The notes under the pieces are model-generated. The model saw nothing but the letters and a program-made list of their open reading frames with translations. It had not been told where the DNA came from and searched no databases. DNA of 36,891 nt from an uncultured Collinsella sp. (GTDB lineage: Bacteria > Actinomycetota > Coriobacteriia > Coriobacteriales > Coriobacteriaceae): assembly GCA_902494715.1 (NCBI GenBank), contig CABUUJ010000016.1:1-36891 (forward strand). Direction: 5' to 3'. Below, one piece after another: positions 1 through 7,262 of the stretch. The position numbers and the translations under genes were made by a program. How positions within the stretch are numbered: position 1 is the stretch's first letter; each line of letters opens with the position of its first letter.

Positions 1-2
1 AG

Positions 3-65
3 CTCTCCCGCGGCCGCGGCGGCCCGCGCTGCATGAGCATGCCCTTCTGGCGCGAGGACCTCTAA
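3..65 (+). CDS. arcA: Arginine deiminase, C-terminal end (partial)
   Basis: Only the last 20 codons are present; the gene enters from the left edge. The frame reads LSRGRGGPRCMSMPFWREDL and ends in TAA. The G-R-G-G-P-R-C-M-S-M-P pattern is the C-terminal active-site signature of arginine deiminase, and the Cys is the family's catalytic nucleophile. The enzyme hydrolyses arginine to citrulline and ammonia, the first step of the arginine deiminase pathway. The next gene encodes ornithine carbamoyltransferase, which supports the call. Two hairpins lie in the 106-nt spacer before arcB. Confidence 0.9.
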   Translation, partial: LSRGRGGPRCMSMPFWREDL

Positions 66-77
66 GTCTTTCCGTTT

Positions 78-125
78 CCGGTGCGGTCCCCCTACAACCG
101 CACCGGTTTCGCCCGTCAAACGGGC
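78..125 (+). other. Two consecutive hairpins in the arcA-arcB spacer
   Basis: A perfect 10-bp stem (CCGGTGCGGT at 78-87 with 97-106, 9-nt loop) is followed by a perfect 6-bp stem (GCCCGT at 111-116 with 120-125, 3-nt loop). There is no good T-tract, so mRNA processing, stability or partial termination between arcA and arcB is more likely than a full terminator. A further small dyad, ATTAC-TTAC-GTAAT, lies at 133-146 and could be an operator. Confidence 0.55.
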
Positions 126-171
126 TACACTAATTACTTACGTAATTCATTTCTTCGAAAGGAAACGAACC

Positions 172-1167
172 ATGGGTGTTAACCTCTCCGGCCGTAGCTT
201 CCTCAAGCTCCTCGACCTCACCACCGAGGAGATCGAGTACCTGCTCAAGCTCTCCAAGAACTTCAAGGATATGAAGCGCGCTGGCGTTCCGCACCGCTAT
301 CTCGAGGGCAAGAACATCGTTCTGCTTTTCCAGAAGACCTCCACTCGTACCCGCTGCGCCTTCGAGGTCGGCGGCATGGATCTGGGCATGGGCGTCACCT
401 ACCTCGATCCGGGTTCGTCGCAGATGGGCAAGAAGGAGTCCATCGAAGACACCGCCCGCGTTCTCGGTCGCATGTATGACGGCATCGAGTTCCGCGGCTT
501 TGCCCAGGACGACGTCGAGGAGCTCGCTGCTAAGTCCGGCGTGCCCGTGTGGAACGGCCTGACCACTGAGTGGCATCCCACCCAGATGCTCGCCGACATC
601 CTGACCGTCCAGGAGAACTTCAACTACGACATCAAGGGCAAGACCCTCGTCTTCATGGGCGACTGCAAGAACAACGTTGCTCGCTCCCTCATGGTTGTCT
701 GCTCCAAGCTCGGCATGAACTTCGTGGCCTGCGGCCCCGAGGAGTGCATGCCCGCCGACGACGTCATCGAGGCCTGCAAGCCCATCGCCGAGGCCAACGG
801 CTGCACCATCAAGCTGACCACCGACGTCAAGGACGGCGTCACCGGTGCCGACGTTATCTACACCGACGTGTGGGTCTCCATGGGCGAGCCTGACGAGGTC
901 TGGGCCGAGCGCATCGCTCAGCTCACTCCGTATCGTGTCACCTCCGAGGTCATGGCTATGGCCAATCCGGGTGCCATCTTCCTGCACTGCCTGCCCAGCT
1001 TCCATGACACCAACACCACCATTGGCGCCGAGAAGTGCGAGCAGTTCGGCATCACCGAGCAGGAGGTCACCGACGAGGTCTTCGAGAGCCCCGCTTCCAA
1101 GGTCTTCGACGAGGCCGAGAACCGCATGCACACCATCAAGGCCGTCATGTACGCCACGCTCAAGTAA
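172..1167 (+). CDS. arcB: Ornithine carbamoyltransferase, catabolic
   Basis: A 331-residue enzyme of normal length for the family, cytoplasmic. It carries the carbamoyl-phosphate motif S-T-R-T-R at residues 57-61, H-P-T-Q at 135-138, the ornithine-side D-x-W-x-S-M-G region near 232-238 and the H-C-L-P motif at 272-275. The start is an ATG preceded by AAAGGAAACG. It lies between arcA and an arginine/ornithine-type carrier, so the likely working direction is phosphorolysis of citrulline to ornithine and carbamoyl phosphate. The carbamoyl phosphate would feed carbamate kinase (ArcC, not seen here) to make ATP. The sequence alone does not separate catabolic ArcB from anabolic ArgF; the catabolic call rests on context. 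Confidence 0.95.
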   Translation: MGVNLSGRSFLKLLDLTTEEIEYLLKLSKNFKDMKRAGVPHRYLEGKNIVLLFQKTSTRTRCAFEVGGMDLGMGVTYLDPGSSQMGKKESIEDTARVLGRMYDGIEFRGFAQDDVEELAAKSGVPVWNGLTTEWHPTQMLADILTVQENFNYDIKGKTLVFMGDCKNNVARSLMVVCSKLGMNFVACGPEECMPADDVIEACKPIAEANGCTIKLTTDVKDGVTGADVIYTDVWVSMGEPDEVWAERIAQLTPYRVTSEVMAMANPGAIFLHCLPSFHDTNTTIGAEKCEQFGITEQEVTDEVFESPASKVFDEAENRMHTIKAVMYATLK

Positions 1168-1182
1168 GTGCATCTAGCATCT

Positions 1183-1214
1183 CGCTCGGGGTGTATTGTT
1201 GAACACCCCGAGCG
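1183..1214 (+). terminator. 12-bp hairpin after arcB (weak terminator or attenuator)
   Basis: CGCTCGGGGTGT at 1183-1194 pairs perfectly with 1203-1214 across an 8-nt loop. The following sequence, GCTTTATC, is only slightly U-rich. The hairpin may reduce read-through from arcB into the carrier gene or protect the arcB 3' end, rather than stop transcription fully. Confidence 0.6.
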
Positions 1215-1230
1215 GCTTTATCTGGTAAAA

Positions 1231-1281
1231 ATCTCGCATCGAGCGGCAGGCACGGCACGGAAGAGCCGCTTCGGGCGAGAT
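1231..1281 (+). other. Stem with internal loop just before the arc carrier gene
   Basis: ATCTCGC (1231-1237) pairs with GCGAGAT (1275-1281). Inside it, AGCGGC (1242-1247) pairs with GCCGCT (1265-1270) across a symmetric 4x4 internal loop. It sits 16 nt before the Shine-Dalgarno run at 1298-1305, so it could affect translation or stability of the carrier mRNA. No known riboswitch class was recognised. Confidence 0.4.
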
Positions 1282-1314
1282 CAGTAAATGATTTATGAAG
1301 GGGGGATGAGAACT

Positions 1315-2793
1315 ATGACTGAGACCGCTAAGAAAAAGCGCGGTATGCCTTCATCGTTCACCATTCTTCTTGCTCTGCTGGCAATTGTTGCAGCAGTTAC
1401 CGTTATCGTCTCCGGCACGTCCGGCGGCGCGGTTACTGCCGCCCGTCTGAGCGATTTCTGCACCGCCCCGATTAAGGGCTTCGCTGACGCTCTGCCCGTC
1501 TGCCTCTTCGTTATGATCCTGGGCGGCTTCCTCGGCATGATGACCGAGACCGGCGCCCTGGACAACGGCATTGCCGTTCTGGTGCAGAAGCTTAAGGGCA
1601 ACGAGATCATGCTCATTCCCGTGCTGATGCTCATCTTCTCCCTCGGTGGTACCACCTATGGTATGTGCGAGGAGACCGTTCCCTTCTACGCCCTGCTTGC
1701 CGCTACCATGATGGCCGCTGGCTTCGACCCGATGGTCGGCGCCGCTACCGTCCTGCTCGGCGCTGGCTGCGGCTGCCTCGGCTCCACGGTTAACCCGTTC
1801 GCCGTCGGCGCTGCCGTCGACGCCCTGACCGGCGTTGACATTGCCGTGAACCAGTCCATCATCATCGGCCTCGGTGCCATCCTGTGGCTTGTTACCACCG
1901 TCATGTCCATCGTCTTCGTGATGAACTATGCCAAGAAGGTCAAGGCTGACAAGGGTTCCACCATCCTCTCGATGCAGGAGCTCAAGGACGCCGAAGAGGC
2001 ACATGGCAAGGCTGCTTCCGAGGTCCACAAGGAGGTCAAGCTCACCGGTCGTCAGAAGGGTGTTCTGATCGCCTTCGCCTTCACCTTCGTCGTCATGATC
2101 GTCGGCTTCATCCCGCTGGCCGACCTCAACGAGGGCGTCGCCAACTTCTTTGACGCTGGCGCTGTCTACGACGCCGACGGTAATGCCGTCGTCCAGGGCT
2201 GGTCTGCCCTGATCACCGGCCTGCCCATTGGCCAGTGGTACTTCGACGAGGCTTCCACCTGGTTCTTCCTCATGGCTATCCTGATTGGTATCATCGGTGG
2301 CCTGTCCGAGAAGCAGATCGTCAACACCTTCATCACCGGCGCTGCCGACATGATGTCCGTTGTTCTCGTCATCGCCCTCGCCCGTGGCATCTCCGTCCTC
2401 ATGGCTAGCACCGGCCTCGACGTCTTCGTCCTCGACGCTGCCGCCAATGCCCTGGCTGGCCTGTCCGGCGTGATCTTCGCTCCCATGAGCTTCCTGGTCT
2501 ACTTCGGCCTGTCCTTCCTGATTCCTTCGACCTCCGGTATGGCCACCGTCTCCATGCCCATCATGGGACCGCTGGCTGTTAAGCTCGGCTTCTCGCCCGA
2601 GGTCATGGTCATGATCTTCTCCGCCGCCATCGGTGTCGTGAACCTGTTCACCCCGACCTCCGGCGCCATCATGGGCGGTCTCGCCCTGGCCAAGATCGAG
2701 TGGACGACCTGGCTCAAGTTTGCCCTTAAGCTCATCGTCGCGCTCTCCGTCGTCTGCGCCATCATCCTGACCGTCGCCTGCGTGTTGCTCTAA
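1315..2793 (+). CDS. arcD: YfcC/DcuC-family carrier, probable arginine/ornithine exchanger
   Basis: A 492-residue, very hydrophobic inner-membrane protein with a short basic N-tail (K-K-K-R) and about a dozen predicted membrane segments. It resembles the C4-dicarboxylate carrier/YfcC family (Pfam DcuC), whose members next to arc genes act as ArcD-type arginine/ornithine exchangers. Glycine-rich segments such as GGTTYGMCEE and the C-terminal PSTSGMATVSMPIMGP repeat-like region are typical. ATG at 1315 is chosen because the AAGGGGGG ribosome site at 1298-1305 lies 9 nt upstream; in-frame ATGs at 1288 and 1306 are badly placed for it. Expected role: import arginine and export ornithine for the deiminase pathway. 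The substrate is inferred from context. Confidence 0.82.
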   Translation: MTETAKKKRGMPSSFTILLALLAIVAAVTVIVSGTSGGAVTAARLSDFCTAPIKGFADALPVCLFVMILGGFLGMMTETGALDNGIAVLVQKLKGNEIMLIPVLMLIFSLGGTTYGMCEETVPFYALLAATMMAAGFDPMVGAATVLLGAGCGCLGSTVNPFAVGAAVDALTGVDIAVNQSIIIGLGAILWLVTTVMSIVFVMNYAKKVKADKGSTILSMQELKDAEEAHGKAASEVHKEVKLTGRQKGVLIAFAFTFVVMIVGFIPLADLNEGVANFFDAGAVYDADGNAVVQGWSALITGLPIGQWYFDEASTWFFLMAILIGIIGGLSEKQIVNTFITGAADMMSVVLVIALARGISVLMASTGLDVFVLDAAANALAGLSGVIFAPMSFLVYFGLSFLIPSTSGMATVSMPIMGPLAVKLGFSPEVMVMIFSAAIGVVNLFTPTSGAIMGGLALAKIEWTTWLKFALKLIVALSVVCAIILTVACVLL

Positions 2794-2794
2794 G

Positions 2795-2894
2795 TACCCA
2801 ACGGGTACCCCACGGAAACCTTGACGATCCTGTAAAGGATCATCTGGTCATCGTCTGTCCGGTGGGGTCAACCCACCGGTAGACTCCTACCTTT
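2795..2894 (+). other. Structured 3' untranslated region of the arc operon
   Basis: Several inverted repeats are stacked between the carrier stop and the terminator. They are GTACCC-aac-GGGTAC (2795-2809), GATCCT-gtaa-AGGATC (2826-2841), an alternative pairing of GACGAT (2823-2828) with ATCGTC (2850-2855) that excludes the previous one, and CCGGTGGG with CCCACCGG (2859-2879). The density exceeds what a simple 3' end needs. A small RNA or regulated 3' structure is possible, but no known family was recognised. Confidence 0.4.
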
Positions 2895-2934
2895 AGCCCC
2901 CTTCCGTTCCGTGCGCGGGAGGGGGCGCTTTTTT
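2895..2934 (+). terminator. Rho-independent terminator of the arc operon
   Basis: GCCCCCTTCC pairs with GGGAGGGGGC (one wobble) and is followed by GC and six T residues. Confidence 0.88.
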
Positions 2935-2962
2935 GTTCCGCGGTTTTACCAAACCGCGGAAC
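2935..2962. repeat. Perfect 12-bp hairpin after the arc terminator
   Basis: GTTCCGCGGTTT (2935-2946) and its exact reverse complement (2951-2962) flank the 4-nt loop TACC. It begins one base after the terminator T-run, so it is either a second stop or the first element of the structured non-coding region that follows. Confidence 0.6.
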
Positions 2963-3302
2963 CGGTCGACGCTGCAAACCCGCCAGAGCGGCAATCTGAC
3001 GTTCAATCGTCGGGCATGGCCAAAAGGCCTATGCCCTCCTCTTTCACGTCACCTTGCTCGCTCTGACGGGCTTTCGCTGACTTATGCTCCACCTGCGACG
3101 TTCCCCTTGTTGGTGCAGGGAGAAGCTTGCTCGCTCTGGTGCCCGTTCGCTGGCTTCAGCTCTGCCTGCGACGTTTTCATTGTTGGTGCTGAGTGACTTG
3201 TTCCCCGTTCCAAACGAGCTGCCCCGGGTCCCCGGTGGTTGTGGTGAGCGTGTTTGGTTGGTGCCTGTTGATGGTCTGGGTATCGGGGAGGGCGGGCTCC
3301 GT
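2963..3302. other. Non-coding, structured 340-nt intergenic region
   Basis: No convincing gene was found on either strand; the open frames have odd composition and no ribosome sites. The sequence contains a long imperfect stem (2979-2994 with 3054-3070), an inner hairpin GGGCATGGCC-aaaa-GGCC-t-ATGCCC (about 3012-3037), and two ~68-nt direct repeats at 3053-3120 and 3126-3193. The right arm of the long stem is the start of the first repeat and is present again in the second. This could be an uncharacterised RNA or a decayed repeat element. Confidence 0.5.
3053..3193. repeat. Two tandem ~68-nt imperfect repeats, period 73
   Basis: Copies at 3053-3120 and 3126-3193 both begin CTTGCTCGCTCTG. They share TTCGCTG, CCTGCGACGTT and TTGTTGGTGC at matching positions, with substitutions between. 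A 5-nt spacer separates them. Confidence 0.7.
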
Positions 3303-3308
3303 TATAAT
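3303..3308 (+). promoter_or_regulatory. Candidate -10 box of the DUF1846 gene
   Basis: A perfect TATAAT lies 39 nt before the chosen ATG. No good -35 box is present at the usual distance, so the promoter is supported by the -10 alone. Confidence 0.45.
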
Positions 3309-3347
3309 CGCCTAGGACATTAAATGGAAACGGGACGGGAGCCACAC

Positions 3348-4829
3348 ATGCGCCAGGGTTTCGACAACGCGAAGTACATCGAGCTGCAGGCTGCTCACAT
3401 TAAGGAGCGCATCTCGCAGTTTGGTGGCAAGCTCTATTTGGAGTTTGGCGGCAAGCTGTTTGACGACTATCATGCGAGTCGCGTGCTGCCGGGTTTTGAG
3501 CCGGACAGCAAGTTCCGCATGCTCAAGAGCATTGCCGACGACGTCGAGGTCATCATCGCAATTAATGCAAACCATATCGAGAAGAACAAGGCCCGTGGCG
3601 ACCTGGGCATTACCTATGACGAGGACGTCTTGCGCCTGGTCGACCTGTTCCGCGGCAACGGTTTTGCTGTCGCGGCCGTGGTTATCACGCAGTATGCCGG
3701 TCAGCCCGCTGCCGACGTCTTCCGCAATCGTCTGAATGCACTCGGCATTCCCGCCAAGCTGCACTATCCCATTGAGGGCTATCCGCACGACGTCGATCTG
3801 ATCGTTTCTGACGAAGGCTACGGCAAGAACGAGTTCGTCGAGACCACGCGTCCGCTCGTTGTCGTGACGGCGCCCGGCCCTGGCTCGGGCAAGCTCGCCA
3901 CCTGCCTCTCACAGCTGTATCACGAGCATAAGCACGGCACCGCCGCCGGTTATGCCAAGTTTGAGACCTTCCCGGTCTGGAATCTTCCCCTGACGCATCC
4001 GGTCAATATTGCCTACGAGGCCGCCACGGCGGACCTCGACGATGCCAACATCATCGATTCCTTTCACCTTGAGGCCTACAACAAGACCACGGTCAACTAC
4101 AACCGCGACGTCGAGGCCTTCCCGGTGGTCCGTGCCCTGATGGAAAAGATCCTAGGCAAGAGCCCCTACCAGAGTCCCACGGACATGGGCGTCAATATGG
4201 TCGGCTTTGCCATCACAGATGACGATGCCTGCCGCGACGCTTCCAAGATGGAGATCGTCCGCCGCTACTTTACCGCGGTCGAAAATGTGCGCCGTACCGG
4301 CGTGGGCGATGAGCAAGTCGACCGTCTCAAGATTATTATGAAGAAGGCCGGCATCGATAAGAACTACTCACCGGCGCGCTCGGCGGCCCTAACCAGGGAG
4401 CAGCTGACGGGTGGTCCCGTGGGCGCCATGGTCATGCCGGACGGTTCCGTGGTGACCGGTAAGACCTCCACGCGCCTGGGCGCCGCAAGTTCGCTCATTA
4501 TGAACGCTCTCAAGCATGTTTCGGGCGTCGACCTTGAGCTTGAAGTCATCAGCGACGAGGCGATCGAGCCCATCAGCAAGCTCAAGACGCATTTCCTGGG
4601 CAGCAAAAACCCGCGCCTTCACACCGACGAGACGCTTATGGCGCTGTCGATCACCTCGGCTACGAGCGAGACGGCCGCTCGTGTCCTTTCGGGCCTGGAG
4701 CAGCTGCGCGGTTGCGATGCCTTCTTTAGCGTGATTATCTCGCCGACGGACGAGACGGTGTTGCGTAAACTGGGCATCAACGTGTGCTGCGAGCCCAAGT
4801 TTGAGCGTCGTGGTTTCTTCCATCGCTAA
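3348..4829 (+). CDS. DUF1846 domain-containing protein
   Basis: A 493-residue soluble protein that matches the DUF1846 family along its whole length, with the usual family size. Recognisable stretches are the N-terminal GFDNAKYIELQAAHIKERI, the LYLEFGGKLFDDYHASRVLPGF region, and the central TAPGPGSGKLATCLSQLYH segment, which looks like a nucleotide-binding loop. Family members have been crystallised, but their biochemical role is not established to my knowledge. ATG 3348 is preferred over ATG 3324 because GGGACGGGAG sits 6 nt before it. The gene appears monocistronic, with a -10 box upstream and a strong terminator downstream. Confidence 0.88.
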   Translation: MRQGFDNAKYIELQAAHIKERISQFGGKLYLEFGGKLFDDYHASRVLPGFEPDSKFRMLKSIADDVEVIIAINANHIEKNKARGDLGITYDEDVLRLVDLFRGNGFAVAAVVITQYAGQPAADVFRNRLNALGIPAKLHYPIEGYPHDVDLIVSDEGYGKNEFVETTRPLVVVTAPGPGSGKLATCLSQLYHEHKHGTAAGYAKFETFPVWNLPLTHPVNIAYEAATADLDDANIIDSFHLEAYNKTTVNYNRDVEAFPVVRALMEKILGKSPYQSPTDMGVNMVGFAITDDDACRDASKMEIVRRYFTAVENVRRTGVGDEQVDRLKIIMKKAGIDKNYSPARSAALTREQLTGGPVGAMVMPDGSVVTGKTSTRLGAASSLIMNALKHVSGVDLELEVISDEAIEPISKLKTHFLGSKNPRLHTDETLMALSITSATSETAARVLSGLEQLRGCDAFFSVIISPTDETVLRKLGINVCCEPKFERRGFFHR

Positions 4830-4863
4830 GTTTGAAGTACCGCGGTAATTGCATCGCATTTTG

Positions 4864-4896
4864 GCCGTATCGGGTTAGCGCCCGGTACGGCTTTTT
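4864..4896 (+). terminator. Rho-independent terminator after the DUF1846 gene
   Basis: GCCGTATCGGG (4864-4874) pairs with CCCGGTACGGC (4881-4891) with one wobble and a 6-nt loop, followed by five T residues. Confidence 0.9.
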
Positions 4897-4960
4897 GATC
4901 AATAAAGCGTCTATTTCGGCGAAAAATAGCCGTTTACCTGCCTAAAAACAATTTGGGCGG

Positions 4961-4968
4961 TATACAAT
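4961..4968 (+). promoter_or_regulatory. Candidate -10 region (TATACAAT)
   Basis: TATACAAT lies 117 nt before the winged-helix gene and just after the previous terminator. No clear -35 box was found 16-18 nt upstream. It is the only promoter-like signal in the spacer. Confidence 0.4.
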
Positions 4969-5002
4969 AATCGTAACTGTTTCATCCTTAGCGGGATGCC
5001 GC

Positions 5003-5074
5003 ATGATGGATATTACCTGCCATCGTGAGGTGTGTCGGTCGTGCACGGCGCGCTGGATGCTCGTGCTCGGTTAG
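5003..5074 (+). CDS. Possible 23-codon leader ORF with Cys/His residues
   Basis: ATG-ATG at 5003 opens a short frame, MMDITCHREVCRSCTARWML and three more residues, ending in TAG at 5072-5074. The stop overlaps the ribosome site (AGAGGAGG) of the next gene, an arrangement that allows translational coupling. It has one His and three Cys in a C-H-x4-C-x2-C-like pattern. Only a weak GGGA lies upstream of its start. It may be chance; comparison with related genomes would decide. Confidence 0.22.
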   Translation: MMDITCHREVCRSCTARWMLVLG

Positions 5075-5085
5075 AGGAGGCTGCC

Positions 5086-5421
5086 ATGGCGGGCAAGGGT
5101 CGTGCGAGTGTCAACGATATGAAGCGTGTCGAAGTGCTGGTGTTGATGGAGATTGCCCAGCAATCCGAAAGTGGCGGGACATATGGCTTCTCGCGCAAAA
5201 CGCTTGCGGAGCACGTTGGGGTGTCTCCGTATCGAGCCCGCGCCGCAATTGAGCGCTTGGATTCTGACGGTTTGATCGAGGTCGTTTCGCGTTATAGCGA
5301 GGATGGCGGCCAGCTTGCAAATGGTATTTGCCTTACCGAGCGTGGCGGGTGGTATCTGAAAGGCATCCGCGCGGGTATGCTCGTTCGGGATATGCTCAGG
5401 GACGAGCTTGCCGATCGGTAA
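5086..5421 (+). CDS. Small winged-helix DNA-binding protein
   Basis: A 111-residue protein with a helix-turn-helix pattern in the middle (YGFSRKTLAEHVGVSPYRAR then AAIERLDSDGLIEVVSRYSE), a likely beta-wing (GICLTERGGWYLKGI) and a short acidic tail. It resembles the general MarR/GntR-like winged-helix fold, but I could not assign a named family. ATG 5086 is chosen because AGAGGAGG lies 5 nt upstream; longer in-frame forms from 5032 lack a ribosome site. It is bounded by a candidate -10 box and a terminator, so it is probably expressed alone. Target genes are unknown. Confidence 0.75.
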   Translation: MAGKGRASVNDMKRVEVLVLMEIAQQSESGGTYGFSRKTLAEHVGVSPYRARAAIERLDSDGLIEVVSRYSEDGGQLANGICLTERGGWYLKGIRAGMLVRDMLRDELADR

Positions 5422-5445
5422 CGTTCTGCCGCTTAAGATGTTGTT

Positions 5446-5473
5446 ACGCCGCTCGGGTCCCGGGCGGCGTTTT
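5446..5473 (+). terminator. Rho-independent terminator after the winged-helix gene
   Basis: ACGCCGCTCGG (5446-5456) pairs with CCGGGCGGCGT (5460-5470) with one wobble and a 3-nt loop, then TTTTG. Confidence 0.82.
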
Positions 5474-5541
5474 GTTTCGAGATGGAGAAATGCAAGCACT
5501 TTGGTGAAAAATGGCGAACTGCTTCTTTCTCGAGTATTACA

Positions 5542-5592
5542 ATGAAGACCCGTAAGATGTGTATGGACAACTTCTACGGGAAGCGCAGGTAA
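5542..5592 (+). CDS. Possible 16-residue basic peptide upstream of pyrG
   Basis: ATG at 5542 opens MKTRKMCMDNFYGKRR, ending in TAA at 5590-5592, six bases before the pyrG ATG. Six of 16 residues are Lys or Arg. There is no ribosome site before it; the sequence ATTACAATG looks more like part of a promoter, in which case the ATG might be leaderless or not transcribed. CCCGTA/TACGGG inside it could also form a stem. It may be a leader peptide or chance. Confidence 0.22.
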   Translation: MKTRKMCMDNFYGKRR

Positions 5593-5598
5593 TTCAAT

Positions 5599-7260
5599 AT
5601 GACTAAGCATGTGTTTGTGACCGGCGGCGTGGTTTCGTCTTTGGGCAAGGGCATTACCGCGGCATCGCTGGGCCGTTTGCTCAAGTCGCGCGGCTACAAG
5701 GTGACGATGCAGAAGGCCGACCCGTATCTGAACGTCGACCCCGGTACCATGAGCCCGTTCCAGCACGGTGAGGTCTTTGTGACCGAGGACGGCTACGAGT
5801 CCGATCTGGACCTGGGCCACTACGAGCGCTTTATTGACGAGAACCTGACCCGCGATTCTAACTTTACGACGGGCGCCATTTACAAGAGCCTGATTGCCCG
5901 CGAGCGTCGCGGTGACTTTTTGGGCGGTACCGTCCAGGTGATCCCGCACGTCACCAATGCTATCAAGGACAAATTCCGCCGCATTGAGGAGCAGACTGGC
6001 TCCGACGTTGTCATTACCGAGCTGGGTGGCACGATCGGCGACATCGAGTCGCAGCCGTTCGTGGAGGCTATCCGCCAGTACCGCAAGGAGGCCGGTCCCG
6101 AGAACGTCTGCTACATCCACGTATCGCTCGTTCCCTATATCGCCGCCGCCCACGAGGTTAAGACCAAGCCCACGCAGCACTCCGTCAAGGAGCTGCGCAG
6201 CTTTGGTATCCAGCCCGACATTATTGTGCTGCGCTCCGATCACCATATTGATGACGCTATCCGCGGCAAGATCGCAAGCTTCTGCGACGTCGACACCGAC
6301 TGTGTCTTTACCAACGAGGATTGCGCGAGCATTTACGACGTGCCGCAGCTGCTCGCGGAGCAGGACTTTGACCTGCGCGTTTGCGAGCGCCTTGGCCTCG
6401 ATCCGCGCGAGCGCGATATGAGCGCATGGAATGAGTTCCTGCGCAAGCAAAACCATGCCAACCATCACGCCGATAAGGTTAAGGTTGCCGTCGTGGGAAA
6501 GTACACCCAGCTTCCCGATGCATATCTGTCGGTTATCGAGGCCCTGCATCACGCGGGCGTTTTCTACGATCGTCACGTAGATGTGCAGCTGGTCGATGGT
6601 GAGAGCCTCGATGCCGAAAACGTCAATGAGGTCCTGGGCGACGCATCGGGCATCCTGGTTCCCGGCGGCTTTGGCAAGCGCGCCCTGGAGGGCAAGATCC
6701 TTGCTGCCGAGTTTGCTCGCGAGCACAAGATTCCGTATCTGGGCATTTGCCTGGGTATGCAGGTTGCCGTGTGCGAGTTCGCCCGCAACGTTGTCGGCCT
6801 TGCCGGTGCCAGCTCCTCGGAGTTTGATCCAGACGGTCCGTTTAGCGTAATCGACCTGATGAGCTCGCAGGAGGACGTGACCGAGAAGGGCGGCACCATG
6901 CGCCTGGGCGCCTATCCGTGCAAGCTCGCTGCCGATACCCTCGCGCGTGAGGCGTATGGCGAGGAGCTTGTCTACGAGCGCCACCGTCACCGTTTTGAGT
7001 TCAACAATGCCTTCCGCGATCAGCTCGAGGACGCCGGTCTTGTCATCTCGGGTCTTTCGCCTGATGAGCGTCTGGTCGAGATGGTCGAGCTGCCGCGCGA
7101 CGTGCACCCGTGGTTCGTGGCCACCCAGGCTCACCCCGAGTTTAAGAGCCGCCCCACCAATCCTCAGCCGCTATTCCGAGAGTTCGTGCGTGCCTCGATT
7201 GGCCAGCATGAGGGCGTCGATCGCCTACAGGTGACGCCCATGAATCGTGCGACGGACTAA
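5599..7260 (+). CDS. pyrG: CTP synthase (glutamine hydrolysing)
   Basis: A 553-residue cytoplasmic enzyme that aminates UTP to CTP using glutamine and ATP. The synthase domain starts with HVFVTGGVVSSLGKGITAAS and ADPYLNVDPGTMSPFQHGEV, which are near-invariant in the family. The C-terminal class I glutamine amidotransferase domain (from about residue 295) has the nucleophile elbow GICLGMQ with Cys384 and the His-x-Glu pair in QAHPEFKSRP near residue 512. Length is normal. The ribosome site (AGGT at 5587-5590) is modest. xerD follows after 2 nt, so the two are probably co-transcribed, as in several other actinobacteria. Confidence 0.98.
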   Translation: MTKHVFVTGGVVSSLGKGITAASLGRLLKSRGYKVTMQKADPYLNVDPGTMSPFQHGEVFVTEDGYESDLDLGHYERFIDENLTRDSNFTTGAIYKSLIARERRGDFLGGTVQVIPHVTNAIKDKFRRIEEQTGSDVVITELGGTIGDIESQPFVEAIRQYRKEAGPENVCYIHVSLVPYIAAAHEVKTKPTQHSVKELRSFGIQPDIIVLRSDHHIDDAIRGKIASFCDVDTDCVFTNEDCASIYDVPQLLAEQDFDLRVCERLGLDPRERDMSAWNEFLRKQNHANHHADKVKVAVVGKYTQLPDAYLSVIEALHHAGVFYDRHVDVQLVDGESLDAENVNEVLGDASGILVPGGFGKRALEGKILAAEFAREHKIPYLGICLGMQVAVCEFARNVVGLAGASSSEFDPDGPFSVIDLMSSQEDVTEKGGTMRLGAYPCKLAADTLAREAYGEELVYERHRHRFEFNNAFRDQLEDAGLVISGLSPDERLVEMVELPRDVHPWFVATQAHPEFKSRPTNPQPLFREFVRASIGQHEGVDRLQVTPMNRATD

Positions 7261-7262
7261 GG

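Noticed and set aside
3082..3345. Open frames on both strands in 2933-3345
   Set aside because: Odd amino-acid composition, no ribosome sites, and the repeat structure explains the sequence better than coding.
5071..7134. A 687-codon open frame on the minus strand opposite pyrG
   Set aside because: It lies opposite a certain pyrG and has no ribosome site. Long antisense frames are expected from high-GC codon bias. The same holds for the minus-strand frames at 25981-27723, 14294-15439, 22963-24183 and 12563-13657.
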